DNA from: Marsupella aquatica | Lineage: Eukaryota; Marchantiophyta | Reading direction: 5' to 3' | Assembly (NCBI GenBank): GCA_973895155.1 | Contig: OZ316891.1 | Span: 13,392,001-13,456,000 of the forward strand | Length of the DNA: 64,000 nt | Notes under the pieces: model-generated | The model's database searches: none | Seen by the model: only the letters and a program-made list of their open reading frames with translations | Told to the model about the DNA's origin: nothing | Shown: positions 36,185 through 49,084 of the stretch, piece after piece | Numbering within the stretch: position 1 is the first letter of the stretch | How the letters are laid out: each line of letters opens with the position of its first letter | Made by a program: the position numbers and the translations under genes

Positions 36185-39100
36185 CTACATGAGGCCAAAG
36201 CCTTCTGCGTAGTTAATTGCAGTCATCAGTCGCTCCTTGAGCTGTGAAACACAGCGACGGCTTGGTGGGTAAGGTCATGATACAGGTTTACATATAAGAA
36301 CATTTCAACGCTCCATCGTCTATGGCATCACTAAATGATTCAAAAAGGAAATGCGCAGAACAGAGCAGCTGATTCAGATATCACATTAAAAGTGCAATAC
36401 AAGGATAATTTGAACTAAACTGTCCAAATTCTTCCAGTACTTGTAAATCAAACTTTCAATACTAAGAAAAGGCATTTAGTCGAAGTCACCTTCCCCTTAC
36501 TGCAATACTCTGGAAGAAGAAGATGGTTGAAACAAGTATGTGCTGTTGGTAGTCTTTCAGAATCTGTACCTGTTTAGTCCAGAATCATGCTACTGCGTTA
36601 ATAGATTAAACCCATATGAATTCAAAAAATCTGGTACAGATGGTTTCCGTAAGAGCATTTGAAGACTTGATCAAAAGATACGCTGGACCCAATAACCTCT
36701 TACCATTTCTAGAGATCACGAAATGTAGGTTAGCAAGTCCCTTGATAGGTGCACGATCACAACCTGTGACAAAAAACAACAGCTTTTTCTTGTTTTCCTC
36801 TTCCAGAGAATGCACAACCTGTGACACGAAGGAGACCATAATTCATAAGTTGGACATAAAAAGCACAATATAATAATTATGAAAGACGACAAGAGGACAA
36901 CAGACGAACCTCCCAGAAATAGCAAATAACGTCGGAATCCCTCGTATATCCATCCTCGTAAATTGTGGCCCTTTCTCTACAAGGACAAACCACAATAGTC
37001 AGCCCAGATCAATAGAATAACTACAACTTAAGTGCTTCAGAAGGATAACAAAAACTGCATTTTACAAACGAACATTCTCCGACTCAATTGACCTGCAATT
37101 GGACTTCATGACACTTACAAAGCTTCAAAATCGAGCTCCGGGCTACCACAAATGAGCTGTTCCAATTCAACAGGCTGAAAGAGCTGCACGGAAATCAGGA
37201 CATATGAGGAATTAACCGTTTAAAATATCTTAAATATTAGTGCGTTCAATATTTGAAGAAGACTGTATTACTAGTGGCTTTGTAATATACTTTTCGAACA
37301 AAATCAAGAAAAACCCCTCAATAACCACCTATGACGAAAAGGTAATAAGTGCCATACAGACTGCTCTGGTATACCATCAAATCCATCTATAGTGGATACG
37401 TCCGGCCATAATACATTACACCAACCAGAGTCTCAAGGGCCCCAGCATATGCAAAACATAGTTGATCAGAACACGCACGAGCAAACAAGATGGGTTCAAT
37501 GGCAAAGCATACTTTAGAGTAAAATTTACTTACATTTACAACTGGACCTTTGCAGAGTTTTTGGAAGCCATTCTTAAAGGCATCAAAAGCTCGTTGAATG
37601 GAGAATTCCATATAATACTGTAACAAACCAGGCACCAATCAGTCCATTGGAAAAACTATTGACAACCGATGCACTTGTCTATCCAGTATCTGTGAAAACG
37701 ATGTTGATAAAATCTGGTCAACATTAACAGAGATAGTGGAGAATCAAAGTCTACCTGCACACACAGGTTGACATACTCCTCCCGGTTTTGTGAAGTCACA
37801 GGAGTATTGCCCCCATCCTTCTTGAGATCTACTGTTCTAATATCTCCAAAAATATCCTCTACAGACACTTGAAAGCTACGGACAAACACAGCCTGTCACA
37901 TTTCAAAGTTTGATTAGTCAAAAGAGTACCAAAGACCTCAGCAGAAGTTATGGACATCAGTATAATCACGGAAACCTTCGCTCCCAGCACCCGAAAACCT
38001 CAAAAACCCATGCCGGGGCAAGAAAGTTGCTAAAAATCCTTAGACGAATAGCAAGAAAAATTAGATCAATGCAGCCTCGGATCCCTTACATTGACCTCAA
38101 ATGTACCTCAACATCCCCAGTGAAATTTAGAAGTTGCTCCAAGCCTTTTGCAAGTGGTGGATTCACCTGCAAAAAACAGATCTTAAGGGGATGCACTACA
38201 GGAAATATACAAGATGGTAGGAAAGCCCCTGATTTGCATTGGTTTCAATATGTAAGAATACAACTATTTCACTTAAGCCTTTGTGAACTATTACTACAAC
38301 CGGTTTCCATGCAAGGCGCATGATTTATTTTTGCGTATGTATTCTCAGCCATTTTCCCGGATAAAAAGCTACCACGTTTGTTTCGGTCAAGTGTAATCCA
38401 CAACAGCTGTCCCTCATTCTTAGCATAGCGAGCCCAAGGGTTGAAAATTGCAAGAGTATGGCAAAAGCAGATTAAAAGCTACCAAGTTTGTTTGAGTCAA
38501 TGTATTGTACGACAGCTGTCCCCCACTCTTAGTATAGCGAGCCCAATGATTGAAAATGTGCAAATTATGGAGAAAGTAATCACCTCAGCCAGATCTTCAA
38601 ACTGCGGAGTTCTGCTCAATAATTTCTTATAAATAACACTTGGTAAGTGCAGCTCCAAAATATGACCATTATAAATCGCCAACCCCAACAGTATCCCTAC
38701 AAGTTCATACTCCAAATCCATGTCCAAAGGTGAAGAATTAAACCAGAATTGTCGGGTTTCCTCGTTGTAAGAAAACATTCCATACTGCATAAAACATACC
38801 CAAATGAAAACTTGTTCATGCATACAAAATCCGCAACAGGGAAAATAGAAAGTCATGAATAATTCACAAGAGTACACAATAATATCTTCAGGATGTCTTC
38901 CAATTGACCACATATTCACAGGATTCAATAATCGATGCCACTAATTGACCTGAAATTTCAATTAGTATTCTCATTCGATCTGTGTTGACCATGTGACCAG
39001 GTTGTTTGATGCATCATCTGTAGAGCGCTGAGAAAACGTTTAGGCAAAGATGAAGAAGCTAGACGTCTCTCTACATTCACTTCTACAAAATTCTCGATTG

Positions 39101-42100
39101 AGCACTCCAAATGATACCTTTGGATCAAAAACCTCACGAACAACTAGCTGGAAAAACTCTTTCTGCACCCCACCTTCATCGACACCTTCCTCGCCAATGA
39201 ACTGGACCTGACCCGTTTTCAAACAATGTCAGCAGGTATGGCAGAAAATTGCCATGCAGTGGTTTTGACCAAAGTCGGCACTACACCTACAGATTGAGGT
39301 CTGTCCATCAAATCGAGGATATGATGAGACTCCTCACAATTCAATATTCATGTACTAAAACATGCTTCACCCAACCAAAACTCTACAATGACCAGCTACA
39401 TACCTTCAATGGCTTTTTCAGATCATCAGATTGTCGTTGTATCTGTCAAGTCACCGGGGACGATTAGAATACAAAAGTTCAAACACCGCATCAGTCACGT
39501 CTCAAAACAATTCACCTCACAGCTGACATGTGCAACTACAATTTCAGTGTTTGAGCCTAGATTTGTTGGAAGTTTTCCAATCATGTGAAGCCGGGATCCA
39601 GGAATGATAGAAGTAAAATGCAAAGGTCAGTGCAGACAACACGAAGGCAGGTCGCGTATTCGGGAAGATTCGTAAAATTACCTGCAAAATTGTCTCCCGA
39701 ATCAAATTTTCTCGATTGACACGGAGTACCAAGTAAGGGCATGTAGCACCAATGAATATTGACCTCAGAACAGCGTCTTGGAATTCATGTCTCATTTGAA
39801 CGTTTGCATCCAACTGTAGTATTCTGCTTTTGCTCGATGGGTCATATATGAAAGGATATTTACAGAAAGAGAACTGGTATCTGAACAACAGGGCGACGTA
39901 TCGACAAGTCTTAGGCAGTTGATGCAACGAAAAGCACTTTGCGTTGCCAAAGCAAGAAATTGTGTTCCTGCAAGACACGCACTGGGACTCGCAAATAATA
40001 ATAATGCTCAAACGGACTTTTGTGCTGACGTGTGCACGGGGGATCCAACCAGGAAAGCCTCATTTTTTCATTAAGCGATCTGCTTTTGGGACGCCTTACT
40101 TGGTCTCTGGTAGCCGCCATTTCCTGAAGTCCTCCTTGAGGTCAAATTCGTCGTTATTTACTGCGTCATTGTAAAATGATGTGACATTGACTTGCTGAGA
40201 TCTCTCATTCATAGAATCTGCAAAATTTCAATCATCTCTCAGAGCTATGATTCAAAAAAGTAATCACATTCACTAGTTAATAACACCTTCATCTTGAGTC
40301 AGATTGGCCGTGGAAACCGTCCACAACCAACACACAAAGAGAGATCGACTGAGAGGAGTCCTAAATTGAAGTTAGTAGAAGTGTGAGCAATCTACAACTG
40401 CAACCGTTACAATAATGACAAAAGGATACCATAAAGGCTAATGGAGAAACTAGAGTCGGAAGATGAAGAAGCCGATAACAACCGGAAACTGTTAGCAGGT
40501 CACTTACATAGCTCTTGGAGGACGTCCATACCAAGGATCACAGGCTCATTCACTAGCCTGGACTCATACACATGAAATGTGATGAAGGTTTGGACAATTG
40601 AAATCAGCTGCTCTAATTGCTCCTTGCCATACCTGTTAATAATCGATAGACATAGTAAGTTTGAGATTAGAAGCATGCCACTAGAAACGACTGCAAGGGC
40701 AAGAAACTGCTGATAATGAAGCCAATTCGACCATTCTTTACCACTATGACCTGAAGTCTCCCAAATCTCACATTTCCGATAGCAGCAGTCATCCTGAACT
40801 GAAAACTGCTTCAGATCTTCACATTCAAGCCGCGAGCTATTGTTTTGACGATAGAGTTCGAACTGAAGCCCAAAAGGAGAGGATGTGGAAACCGTTATCA
40901 ATAAAACACACTGAAGAAAAGATGCTTCTACAATAGAACTAATTCGAGAATTACTTTTCCAGAGCCACAAAGAGGGTAGTCTTGGCAATTGGGGGTAACC
41001 CAAGAATCAGCTTCCAGAGTTTCGTAAGTACCGAGTGATGATCAGGATCGGTAAAGAGCCTATTCTGTTGATAACAACCAAAATGGTGGTAAGTTTACTA
41101 TCCGACAACTAATTCAAAACCACTTGTCCATCCCATGCTGAATACATGGTAGCGTTTCCCAAACAAGTGATGATATCATCAAACTCGACGAGTACTCAGA
41201 ACTCCATTTGAGCTTTCCCTCACCAAATTATTTGTAATGTGTAATGGTCTGAGAGTGTCTCCATTAAACAAGTAGCAATTAACAAAAATGAAAACTGCTA
41301 GACAATAATTCGTTACCAGGCAGATATCGGGCGTGTCAAAGTCGAGGACACAAAGCGGCTACACAAAATAGTACTAGTACTCCTAGTCAATCTACATCCC
41401 ATGCACTATTCAGCGTGTCAAAGCTTGTTTGTTTGTTTATTTCTGTTTTTCGTTGCTTTCCTTTTCAACGGGGAACCGACCCGCATGCAGGAAACCAATA
41501 CCCATATCTTCAGGTACCACAGATGCTCAACTCAACAGCACTCAATATATTACTTCGGTCCCACTCTCGGCTATGTATTTATCATCACTGAGCCACTGAT
41601 GGACTACCCACCAGTAAAAGACACAGATAGATGCTCAGAAAATGTAGCCCTTGAAGAGTCATAGCCCACCTCAAGCAATGCAATGATGGTTCTAATGACT
41701 GTTGTGGAGTCTACATCCGCATTGCTTTGCATGGGATCAAGTAGCTCTGTCAGAAGCCTATCACTTGATTCCATGATTGCTGCCTTCACCTCTCCTGTTT
41801 CCTGTCACCCCACAGAGCAAGCTATATCAGTCAAGTTCAAAGTGAACAAAGACCCCTCATGTTAAGTTACTCAACACACTCCTTTGTCTGTTCAAACAAA
41901 CAAGCAAAAAATCAACCTTCGGCATCAATGCAAGGAAACGGAAGAATGTCTGATAAAATCCAACATCCTGAATTTAGAGCACAAGATTGAGCAAAGGAAC
42001 TTACAAGCTCGATGACAGCATCATAAAACCTCTTCAGCAATGTCAGGTCCACTCCTGCCACTGAAAATACAAACCCATGCCATCTCTTAGACGCAAGGCA

Positions 42101-43640
42101 CACAAGTGCAAGCGCCAGATTTCTTGTTCGCATGTATCAGCATAGCAAGATGAGAGGACAACTACAACAAGCATCTGGCAGAGATAACATAGTATTGCAG
42201 ATTGGATAAGTAGTAATCTCACCCAAAATTGACTTCACTGGTACCGACAGGGAATCCCTTCCACTGCCAGACCCATTGGCAGGCAGAAAGCATTTACTCA
42301 GAGCAATGGGCGAAGAAAAGGTTGCCCTAATCATCCTCAGGAGCTCCCCATAGTTTGATGAAACTCTGGCGTGCCCCAATTCTTCCATCAATGTACAACG
42401 CTCCGGCGAAGGTTCACCTGTCATTAGTCAATACTTCCGCGTTTAGTGTGTTTTACTCCTAGTTTGACTTTCCCTGTATTGTGTGTTCGTGGTCGTACTC
42501 AACTTTGGTGCCTCTAGTTGTTCCAGTGAGCTTGCCCACCAAGAGTGACAGGGGAACAGTTTTTGAGAGAATGACTCATTTGAAATATCCTAGGGCAAAT
42601 CCTAGATATCTTCGGTCTGCTCAGGTTATAATAATCTTAGCCTAACATGGAATAGCCACCTCCTGCCCACGGGAACCCACCTAAAAACAAGTCACATCTA
42701 GCTCTCACATATGGTCAAGAGGAAGAGTTTGCACACCATGCATACTGCAATCGTCTTTAGATGTACCTCGCTGTTGAGGTTAGAGACCAAAAGGGATAGG
42801 AGATTTCTCAGTGTTTACATTCACGTAACTTCCAGGTGAAGATACACCGTGAATAAAAGATTGAGGACTTTAGTTTACAACCTTCTCATTACAGTAGCCA
42901 AAAAGACACAAGCACATGTTGCCATAACGTTCATGGAGATCCTCCATAGGACAGATCCGAAAATAGGGTCACCTTGAACTAAGTATTCTTCACATGCTTA
43001 GGCTGGAAAGGCAGTGAAGGCTTTCAGGTATGCCATCTCATAAGTCACACCAAACGGGGCACCTGGCCAAACAATTTGTAAGGCAAACACTGACAGGATT
43101 TAGATCAGCCTACTGAACAACTCTGAAGAACGCTAGACAGACGGAGTGCAATGCAAATTTACATGAAGATTTCTCTAAGCTGTTTTCTATATTAATTACA
43201 AATTCCTCCCAACCCTGGATTCTGGTCTTATTGAAGATTTGCCAAAATGCAGACCAAGGGGAGCAAACGACCACTATGCATCTTAACGAGTTTAAACACA
43301 ACCTGAGAAAATAATATTGTGAAAGCATTTAACCGGGTACAGCGCTCACAAACTCAGAAATAGCTCCTCGTGCACACGGACAAATTTCCTTTTCATTTTT
43401 TCAATGGTAGAACGTTGAGTTAGGCTTCTTCTCTCGAGGAGTTGTTAACAATCCATTCCGAATTTACCCAAAGAGCAGGAAAAATATTACGAAGATAGAG
43501 CAGAAGCATGCGACTCATAACCTGCTGTTGGCATAAATTCCACGTCCTGTGGATTCACTGAGGTAACCTTGAAATCGAGAGGCGACTCATCGCCAACCAT
43601 TCCTCGCCACCGCGGCCACCGCGACACATCCAGATACCTG
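36185..43640 (-). CDS. HECT-type E3 ubiquitin ligase, UBE3A/HECTD2-like
   Basis: About 20 exons can be read; the N-terminus upstream of 43640 is unresolved. Recognised blocks include [20 protein letters not shown] (exon 42417-42223), [20 protein letters not shown] (about 40600), [20 protein letters not shown] (about 39720), [20 protein letters not shown] (about 39170), [20 protein letters not shown] (about 38690), [13 protein letters not shown] (exon 36818-36704), LPTAHTCFN (exon 36569-36490) and [18 protein letters not shown] (last exon 36241-36185). The catalytic Cys codon is 36532-36534. The C-terminal Phe four residues from the end, needed for ubiquitin transfer by HECT ligases, is present. 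The enzyme takes ubiquitin from an E2 as a thioester and passes it to substrates, which are unknown here. The catalytic domain matches the UBE3A/HECTD2 type rather than the angiosperm UPL1-7 types I know. All HECT landmarks are intact, so I take it as active. Confidence 0.92.
38361..38580. repeat. 110-bp tandem duplication in a HECT intron
   Basis: AAAAGCTACCACGTTTGTTT at 38364 recurs as AAAAGCTACCAAGTTTGTTT at 38474, with the match continuing through ACAGCTGTCCC, TAGCGAGCCCAA and TTGAAAAT. The two units are exactly 110 bp apart. They sit next to the exon ending at about 38583 but contain no coding sequence. Confidence 0.85.
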
Positions 43641-44240
43641 AAATAACGTCAGCAAACAGAGCCAGCAGATCCAGCAGATCCATGAGTAGCTTCTCAGCAA
43701 CATGGAGGGCTACTCCAAACTGCATTTCTTCTAGACTACAGGTGAGAAATGAACCAAACTTCAAGTAAGACAAAATGATTCTCAAAAGGTTGGATGCAAC
43801 CAGCTCTTGCGATCGTTGTATCGCGAGAGAGACGTGAATTTTGAAGTCGTATCTTTGAGAAGAGATTTTGCTTAAAAAAATGGGAGGTAATTGCCTACTC
43901 TTCAAAAAAGAGTTGAAGAATAGACAGACTTTGAAGAGTGCATTGCCAAGCACATGCTCTGTCTTCAAACTTCCCCAAGAGAGAGCGCACTGAATACGAG
44001 GAGCGGAACGCTTATAACGCGCATATGTGCTGCTATCTGTTGCCGTTGGGTAAAACCTTCCTCTGCCTTTGCTTATGATTGGGATTGAGCGGTGCAATCC
44101 GACGGGATCGAAATTGTAAGGCTGGCAAACGTCTCACTGTCACAAAATGTATACGTGACTCACTCGAGGCGACCCCTGCCCGCATGAACCCTACAGTTGT
44201 GTAATACTTACATCCCTTGTTTCTTCACAGAGGTCGAGTG

Positions 44241-44268
44241 GGGATGGATGGATGGATGGATGGATGGT
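44241..44268 (+). repeat. GGAT microsatellite
   Basis: About six perfect or near-perfect GGAT units lie just upstream of the HECT 5' region. This is an ordinary simple-sequence repeat. Confidence 0.9.
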
Positions 44269-44854
44269 GAAGGAGGAGGTCAGTTTCAATTTGGAAATCA
44301 ATCACGTGCCCGGTTTTTGCCTCAAACGCAGCCACTGTAGCGTCATCGAGCTCGATTCATACATTCACAGAGATTGATTGGCGAAAATGCGGAAAGGCAA
44401 ATTGAAAACACTAGGCAATTGGGAACACACAATTTGGAGCGAGGACGAACCTGTCAAAAATATACTGCGGCTTGTCCGGTGGAGCCATCAAATTTGGACA
44501 ATCATTGACAGAGCAACGTGGAGGTACAACCAGCGCGGGAGCGGGAGGGAGCAAGCGAACGACGAGCGAAAGAGAACTGTAGAGGTGGAGGAAAGAAGCG
44601 ACAATTCAATCGCTCGTTCCCTTTTGTGTGACGATGATAATGAGGAATTTTTATCGCGCTCCTCCGACGATCCCAAACCCTTGCTTGCCCGCCTGCCTCC
44701 GGCAACGCGAGACTGAGACGGACAAACAAAATCGGTCATTGGCGATGTCAATCATGTCCTGGAATCGATCGACGACATGCGCGGTGCCGTGCCGTGCCTT
44801 GCCAAGCAAAGCAAGGAAATGCATCCATCAAATCTCCGGTCCTGGCCGCTCCCT

Positions 44855-45885
44855 CCTCGCTCACTCCTCCCGCTCGAGGAGCAGACGATAAAAGGTTCGG
44901 ACGAACGCAAAACCAGACCGTATTGTTGTACTCTATACAGTCTACTCTTCCTAAGTGCACGCTCCTGGGAGGAAGCCCCGAGCCTTGCACTTACATGTGG
45001 TTTGCTAGTGATAAGCGCACATTTTCAGAGTTTGCACTTGTAGATACGTCACACTACAATGGTTATTGCCAATGCCTTCATTCATGCCTCTTCCCTAAGC
45101 AATTGTCCGTTGTCACACAATTTTTGTACGGACTACAAGATACTCCTGTGTACCATTTCTATAATCTCTTGCCTGGGAACTTATGATCATTAATCTTTTT
45201 CCTGATAATAATAGAGTATTATAAGATGGCTCTGGGCAGGGGTTCTAGAGTGAACCCTACTACCATAATGCTTGGAAAAGCTTCTCGGCTGCTACCAGTC
45301 AACTTTTACTCACTTTTTGGTCGTAGAGTTACAGGCTAGTAACCCCAGCCCAAACTGTGGTTATCCTATACATTTGATTGTTCTCTCTGTGCTCACTCAC
45401 ATTATGATTGTAATACTCAGTCTACTACTCTTCCTAAGTGTACACCAGGGCCTTGCACTTATAGATAAGTAACACTATGATTCTTCTTGCTGCTAGAAAG
45501 CCTTGACCTTCAGTCATTCCTCTTCCCCTCTGTTCCTTGTCACATTTGAGAAGTTTGGGTCCGATTTACTCCCTCCCTTGCTCACCCCTCTCACTCAAGG
45601 AGCATAAGCAAAAAGGCTTTGTAGAGAGCGAAACCAGACTCTGTGATTGTGGTATACAGTCTACTCTTTCTAAGTGCATGCTTCAAGGAAGAAGCCAGGA
45701 CCTGGCACTTACACATAGTTAGCACTATGCAATAATTAAGTGCACATGTTCAGACTTTGCACTGTCTTGTACATAGTTAAAACAGCAATTCTTCTTGTTG
45801 CTAGAGTGTGTCGGCCTTCAGACACTCCTCTTCCTTCAGTCCCTTGTCAAATTTGAGAAGTGGTAGTCTCATGTCAAGTATGATT
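44855..45885 (+). repeat. three diverged copies of a MITE-related repeat
   Basis: Units carry the word CAGTCTACTCTTCCTAAGTG (44936) or close variants (45416, 45655), each followed by GCACTTA-type words. The first and third also share upstream sequence (CTCACTC, AAACCAGA) and are about 719 bp apart. In two copies CAGTCTAC is preceded by TA, and the word resembles the terminal repeat of the MITE at 48484-49000. I read this as older members of the same element family. I could not define their right ends. Confidence 0.5.
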
Positions 45886-46364
45886 CTCGTGCCTTCCATA
45901 AACCATTGACCTTATCCATCAGAGTTCCACATGGAATTTTGTTCTCTTACCCACAAGTGTAAATATACCCTATAGATGGTTTTGCACTTCCATATTTATC
46001 TTTACCTGTCGTCCTCTTTGCACTTGCAAAAAGCACAAAAATGGTCTGGGAAAAAAAGGAGATCCAGGAGAAGAACTGGAGGCCTTGCAATTAGCCAGGT
46101 GTTGCACTTATGGAGTCTGCATTGAAGAAGAGCCAAGTGTACATGGTAGGGAACCTTATTTAGTTCCCAATTTTTTTTATAACAAAGTAGTCCCATATTT
46201 TTAATACTAGCAAGACTGCCCATGCTTGGCATGCATTATAGCGTCATTCCCTTTGGGTGTAGCAACTCAAAAATTGTTGCAATCTGAAGATAACTTCTCC
46301 ATCCCCCTGCCTGCATCTTCCAATGGGAGTAGGCCGGCTTATATCAATTCGCCTTGTCTTGGAT

Positions 46365-46607
46365 CTACTTAGTCACAAACATCCACAAGGGTAGCAATAC
46401 ATTGATTGCCACATAATCTCTAGATACATCATCAAAAACTTCAGCTAAATCCATGTCATCAACATTGTTTGGCAGACCATGGCCCTCCAATTCTAAGAAT
46501 AGCTTCTCCATTTCTTCTGAATCAAAATTAGCAATCCTGTTAGCAATCAGCTCATCCTCTATCAGCTTACGGTTCAGATGCCAATGTTCCGGCTCCAGTA
46601 AATTTGA
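46365..46607 (-). pseudogene. short coding-like remnant, unknown family
   Basis: An 80-codon frame, open after a TGA and ending at TAG 46365-46367, reads like a real acidic C-terminal domain: EHWHLNRKLIEDELIANRIA, then EEMEKLFLELEGHGLPNNVD and LPLWMFVTK. It has no clear start or upstream continuation. Because it lies among MITE-related repeats, a transposase tail is one possibility. I do not recognise the family. Confidence 0.4.
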
Positions 46608-48483
46608 TCAGGCTGCTACACCCTGCTGATTGGACCTGTGTTATCTTATAATTCACTACAGCTTAATTTGCTTTTTGCTTATATACTTAGATTTATTCCC
46701 TGATATATTACACACAACAAAGGCAAAAATGGGTGAGAATTTGACCCTCATCTGTTAATTTTGATGTTCATGTTTACCACATATGATTTGGATTAACCCT
46801 CACATCCAAACATCATCCTTTATCACATGTGCTATGCAGTAGTCAAACCTAAACTTGGAGCCCCTTGTGAGCTTCACTTCCAAATATTATGTATTATCAC
46901 ATATGCTACATTACCATGGCACCCTCTGTTTCCCTAGGTCACCCTCTATTTTCCCTGCGTACAAACAAACACACAAAAGGAACAAGAGAACTATTGTTTG
47001 TCTAGAGAGCTTGCTAGCTCAGGAGTATTATTCAGTCCCACAGACAATCTAAAAATTCATTTCTTAGGTCATGGAAATAGTAGGTACCCAGATAGGAACC
47101 TTACAAGAGGATAAGCTTTTGGTTTTGGAGACAATGATTTGTGCTGGACTTTGAACTAGAAGTCAAATGCAAACAATCAGACCATGGCATTGATGAGCTC
47201 AGTGGTGGTTATTAGGCTTGAAAGGGAATAAAGCAAATTGTGACAAGCCAACTCTTCAAGACAATAAATCTAGTTAGTGAAAACCTAGTGATTTTGTGGG
47301 GCTGAGTGCTTTATGTCTTGAAATGTGACTACTTGAAGACAATAACCCCCTCCTCCCCCCATTCCAGAACTTGTCTCCTGCTCAAGAGAAACTGCTGGTG
47401 ACTTACAGTGAAGTATGTCTAGCAGTCCTTCTGGCAATCCTTGCCCCTATTCAAATCTAAGTAGTTCAGTTGAGAGACATCTCTCCAACTCACCTTGGAT
47501 GCGTGCCTAATTAAATAACAGTTGTCTCACCCCTATTTGGACACATTGAACCACACTCGACGTACTTCAACTATGGGTTACCTGGGATGCTCATTGAAGA
47601 ATTGTTTTCACTTACTTCCTGTGTCTGTGCTCCCCCAATGGTTGTCCAAGTGATAACTCACCTAATTTTGTCTGTCCACAGATATGGGGGATGTAGGTCA
47701 CAAATTGCACATCTCACTGAGATCTATGTCCCACAAAAAAATCTCAAAAAATAACCATAAAATAATAATTTAGGAAGTTAGAATATACTGAAGAAGTGTC
47801 TGTAAGATCTTCCCTGTGTGGCCAGTTGGAACCCAATCTGATCTGTTGAATTCAAATTTGAAATGAGTTTTGAATCTGGGCTGGTGGGAAGAGATCTTGG
47901 ACATTTTTTGTTGCTTCTAACAATCTCATCCATGTGTGTCAAATGTTGATCAATCGCTCACAAGAAAGATAGCAATGTGATCAATGGCTGGACAGTTTGT
48001 TTTAAATTTAAAAATGAGTCAATATTCTTTAAAATATAAATATATCAGAATTCTATCCACATACGGCAAAACATGAGAAAATGCCACTTAGAGCATCTCC
48101 AACGGTAGGATCAAATGAGCCTATAACCTCTAAAAAGAACATATAGGGCGAGGGATGATTTCCAAGAAGTGTCCCCTATCCCTAAATAAATTGCAGCTGG
48201 CCTCCATTTTCACAACCCTGACTTCCATATTTGGTAGACATTTTTGGCTGACACAATCATTGATATGTTTATATTTTGAACCTAGGAGAGGGACCTCTAT
48301 CCCCATCAATGTCAAAGGTTCCACCACATGCAAAAAATTCCTAGATATGCTTAGATTTCTGAACCTAGGTATGACAACATCAGTTTGGAGAAGACGAAGG
48401 TCAAATTCAATACTAGGGCTTTTTGAATTTCTTGGCCTCATAATTGCTACATTTCTGGTCTAGAGGTCATTGACCCCTTAATA

Positions 48484-49000
48484 CAGTCTACCGTGAATAA
48501 GTGCAGTGTGTATAACTGCATTCCTTGGGATGCAATGCAATGGGTCAGGCAATGATGGACCTGGGGCTGAAGGTGCAGTGGCATCACATCACATATAAAG
48601 CTTGATGTGCATTTACTAGAAACGTTATAATACAGAAAATTCTTTTGTAAATGCACCAAAAAATGTCATCTGTGAATTCAGGTTGCCCATCACTAAATGA
48701 CAGGTACATCAGGGCATTTCTGTCTATAAGTGTACAGATGCATTAATCAATTACTGCAACACTTATATTAGAAGCATTTATTGATAAGTGCATCTGACAA
48801 CTACAGATTGTAGATTCATGCACTTATCCAGCTGAATTGTGCACTACAAGGATTCTGGGTATGAGAAGTCTATAAGTATGACCTGACATGATATGCACTT
48901 ATTGGAAAGTGCAACATGCACTTATGATGAAATGCATAACTTGGATAGTTGCAGGCTTGGGGTGTCTTCTCTGGAACCTGCACTAAAACACGGTAGACTG
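48484..49000. mobile_element. pogo/Tc1-mariner-like MITE nested in the outer element
   Basis: The element begins CAGTCTACCGTG and ends with the exact inverted complement CACGGTAGACTG. The match resumes after four mismatched bases with AGTGCAG. It is flanked on both sides by TA (48482-48483 and 49001-49002), the target duplication of the Tc1/mariner superfamily. Several AAGTGCA/TGCACTT words lie inside in both orientations. There is no coding sequence, so it would depend on a transposase made elsewhere. Confidence 0.75.
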
Positions 49001-49084
49001 TAGGTGGGTCTAGAGGTCATTGACCCCTAACCTGCACATAAACGCGGTAGACTGTAGTTGGGTCTAGAGGTCATTGACCCCTAA
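48977..49084. repeat. two exact-length 54-bp tandem units at the MITE right end
   Basis: Units at 48977-49030 and 49031-49084 both run from CCTGCAC to GACCCCTAA and each contains the MITE right terminus plus GGTCTAGAGGTCATTGACCC. The latter flank also occurs left of the MITE (48458-48478). The right terminal repeat of the MITE is therefore duplicated together with host flank. Confidence 0.8.

Noticed and set aside
36490-36569. Possible truncated HECT domain ending in KGKVTSTKC
   Set aside because: This is read-through into the intron. AAG|GTGACT is a donor and the canonical C-terminus is found in exon 36241-36185.
44378-44716. 112-codon plus-strand open frame upstream of the HECT gene
   Set aside because: Composition is odd and charged, no domain is recognisable, and it lies in the divergent 5' flank. 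Most likely chance.
48458-49084. GGTCATTGACC palindromes resembling a nuclear-receptor element
   Set aside because: The repeats belong to the duplicated flank of a transposable element, and plants lack such receptors.
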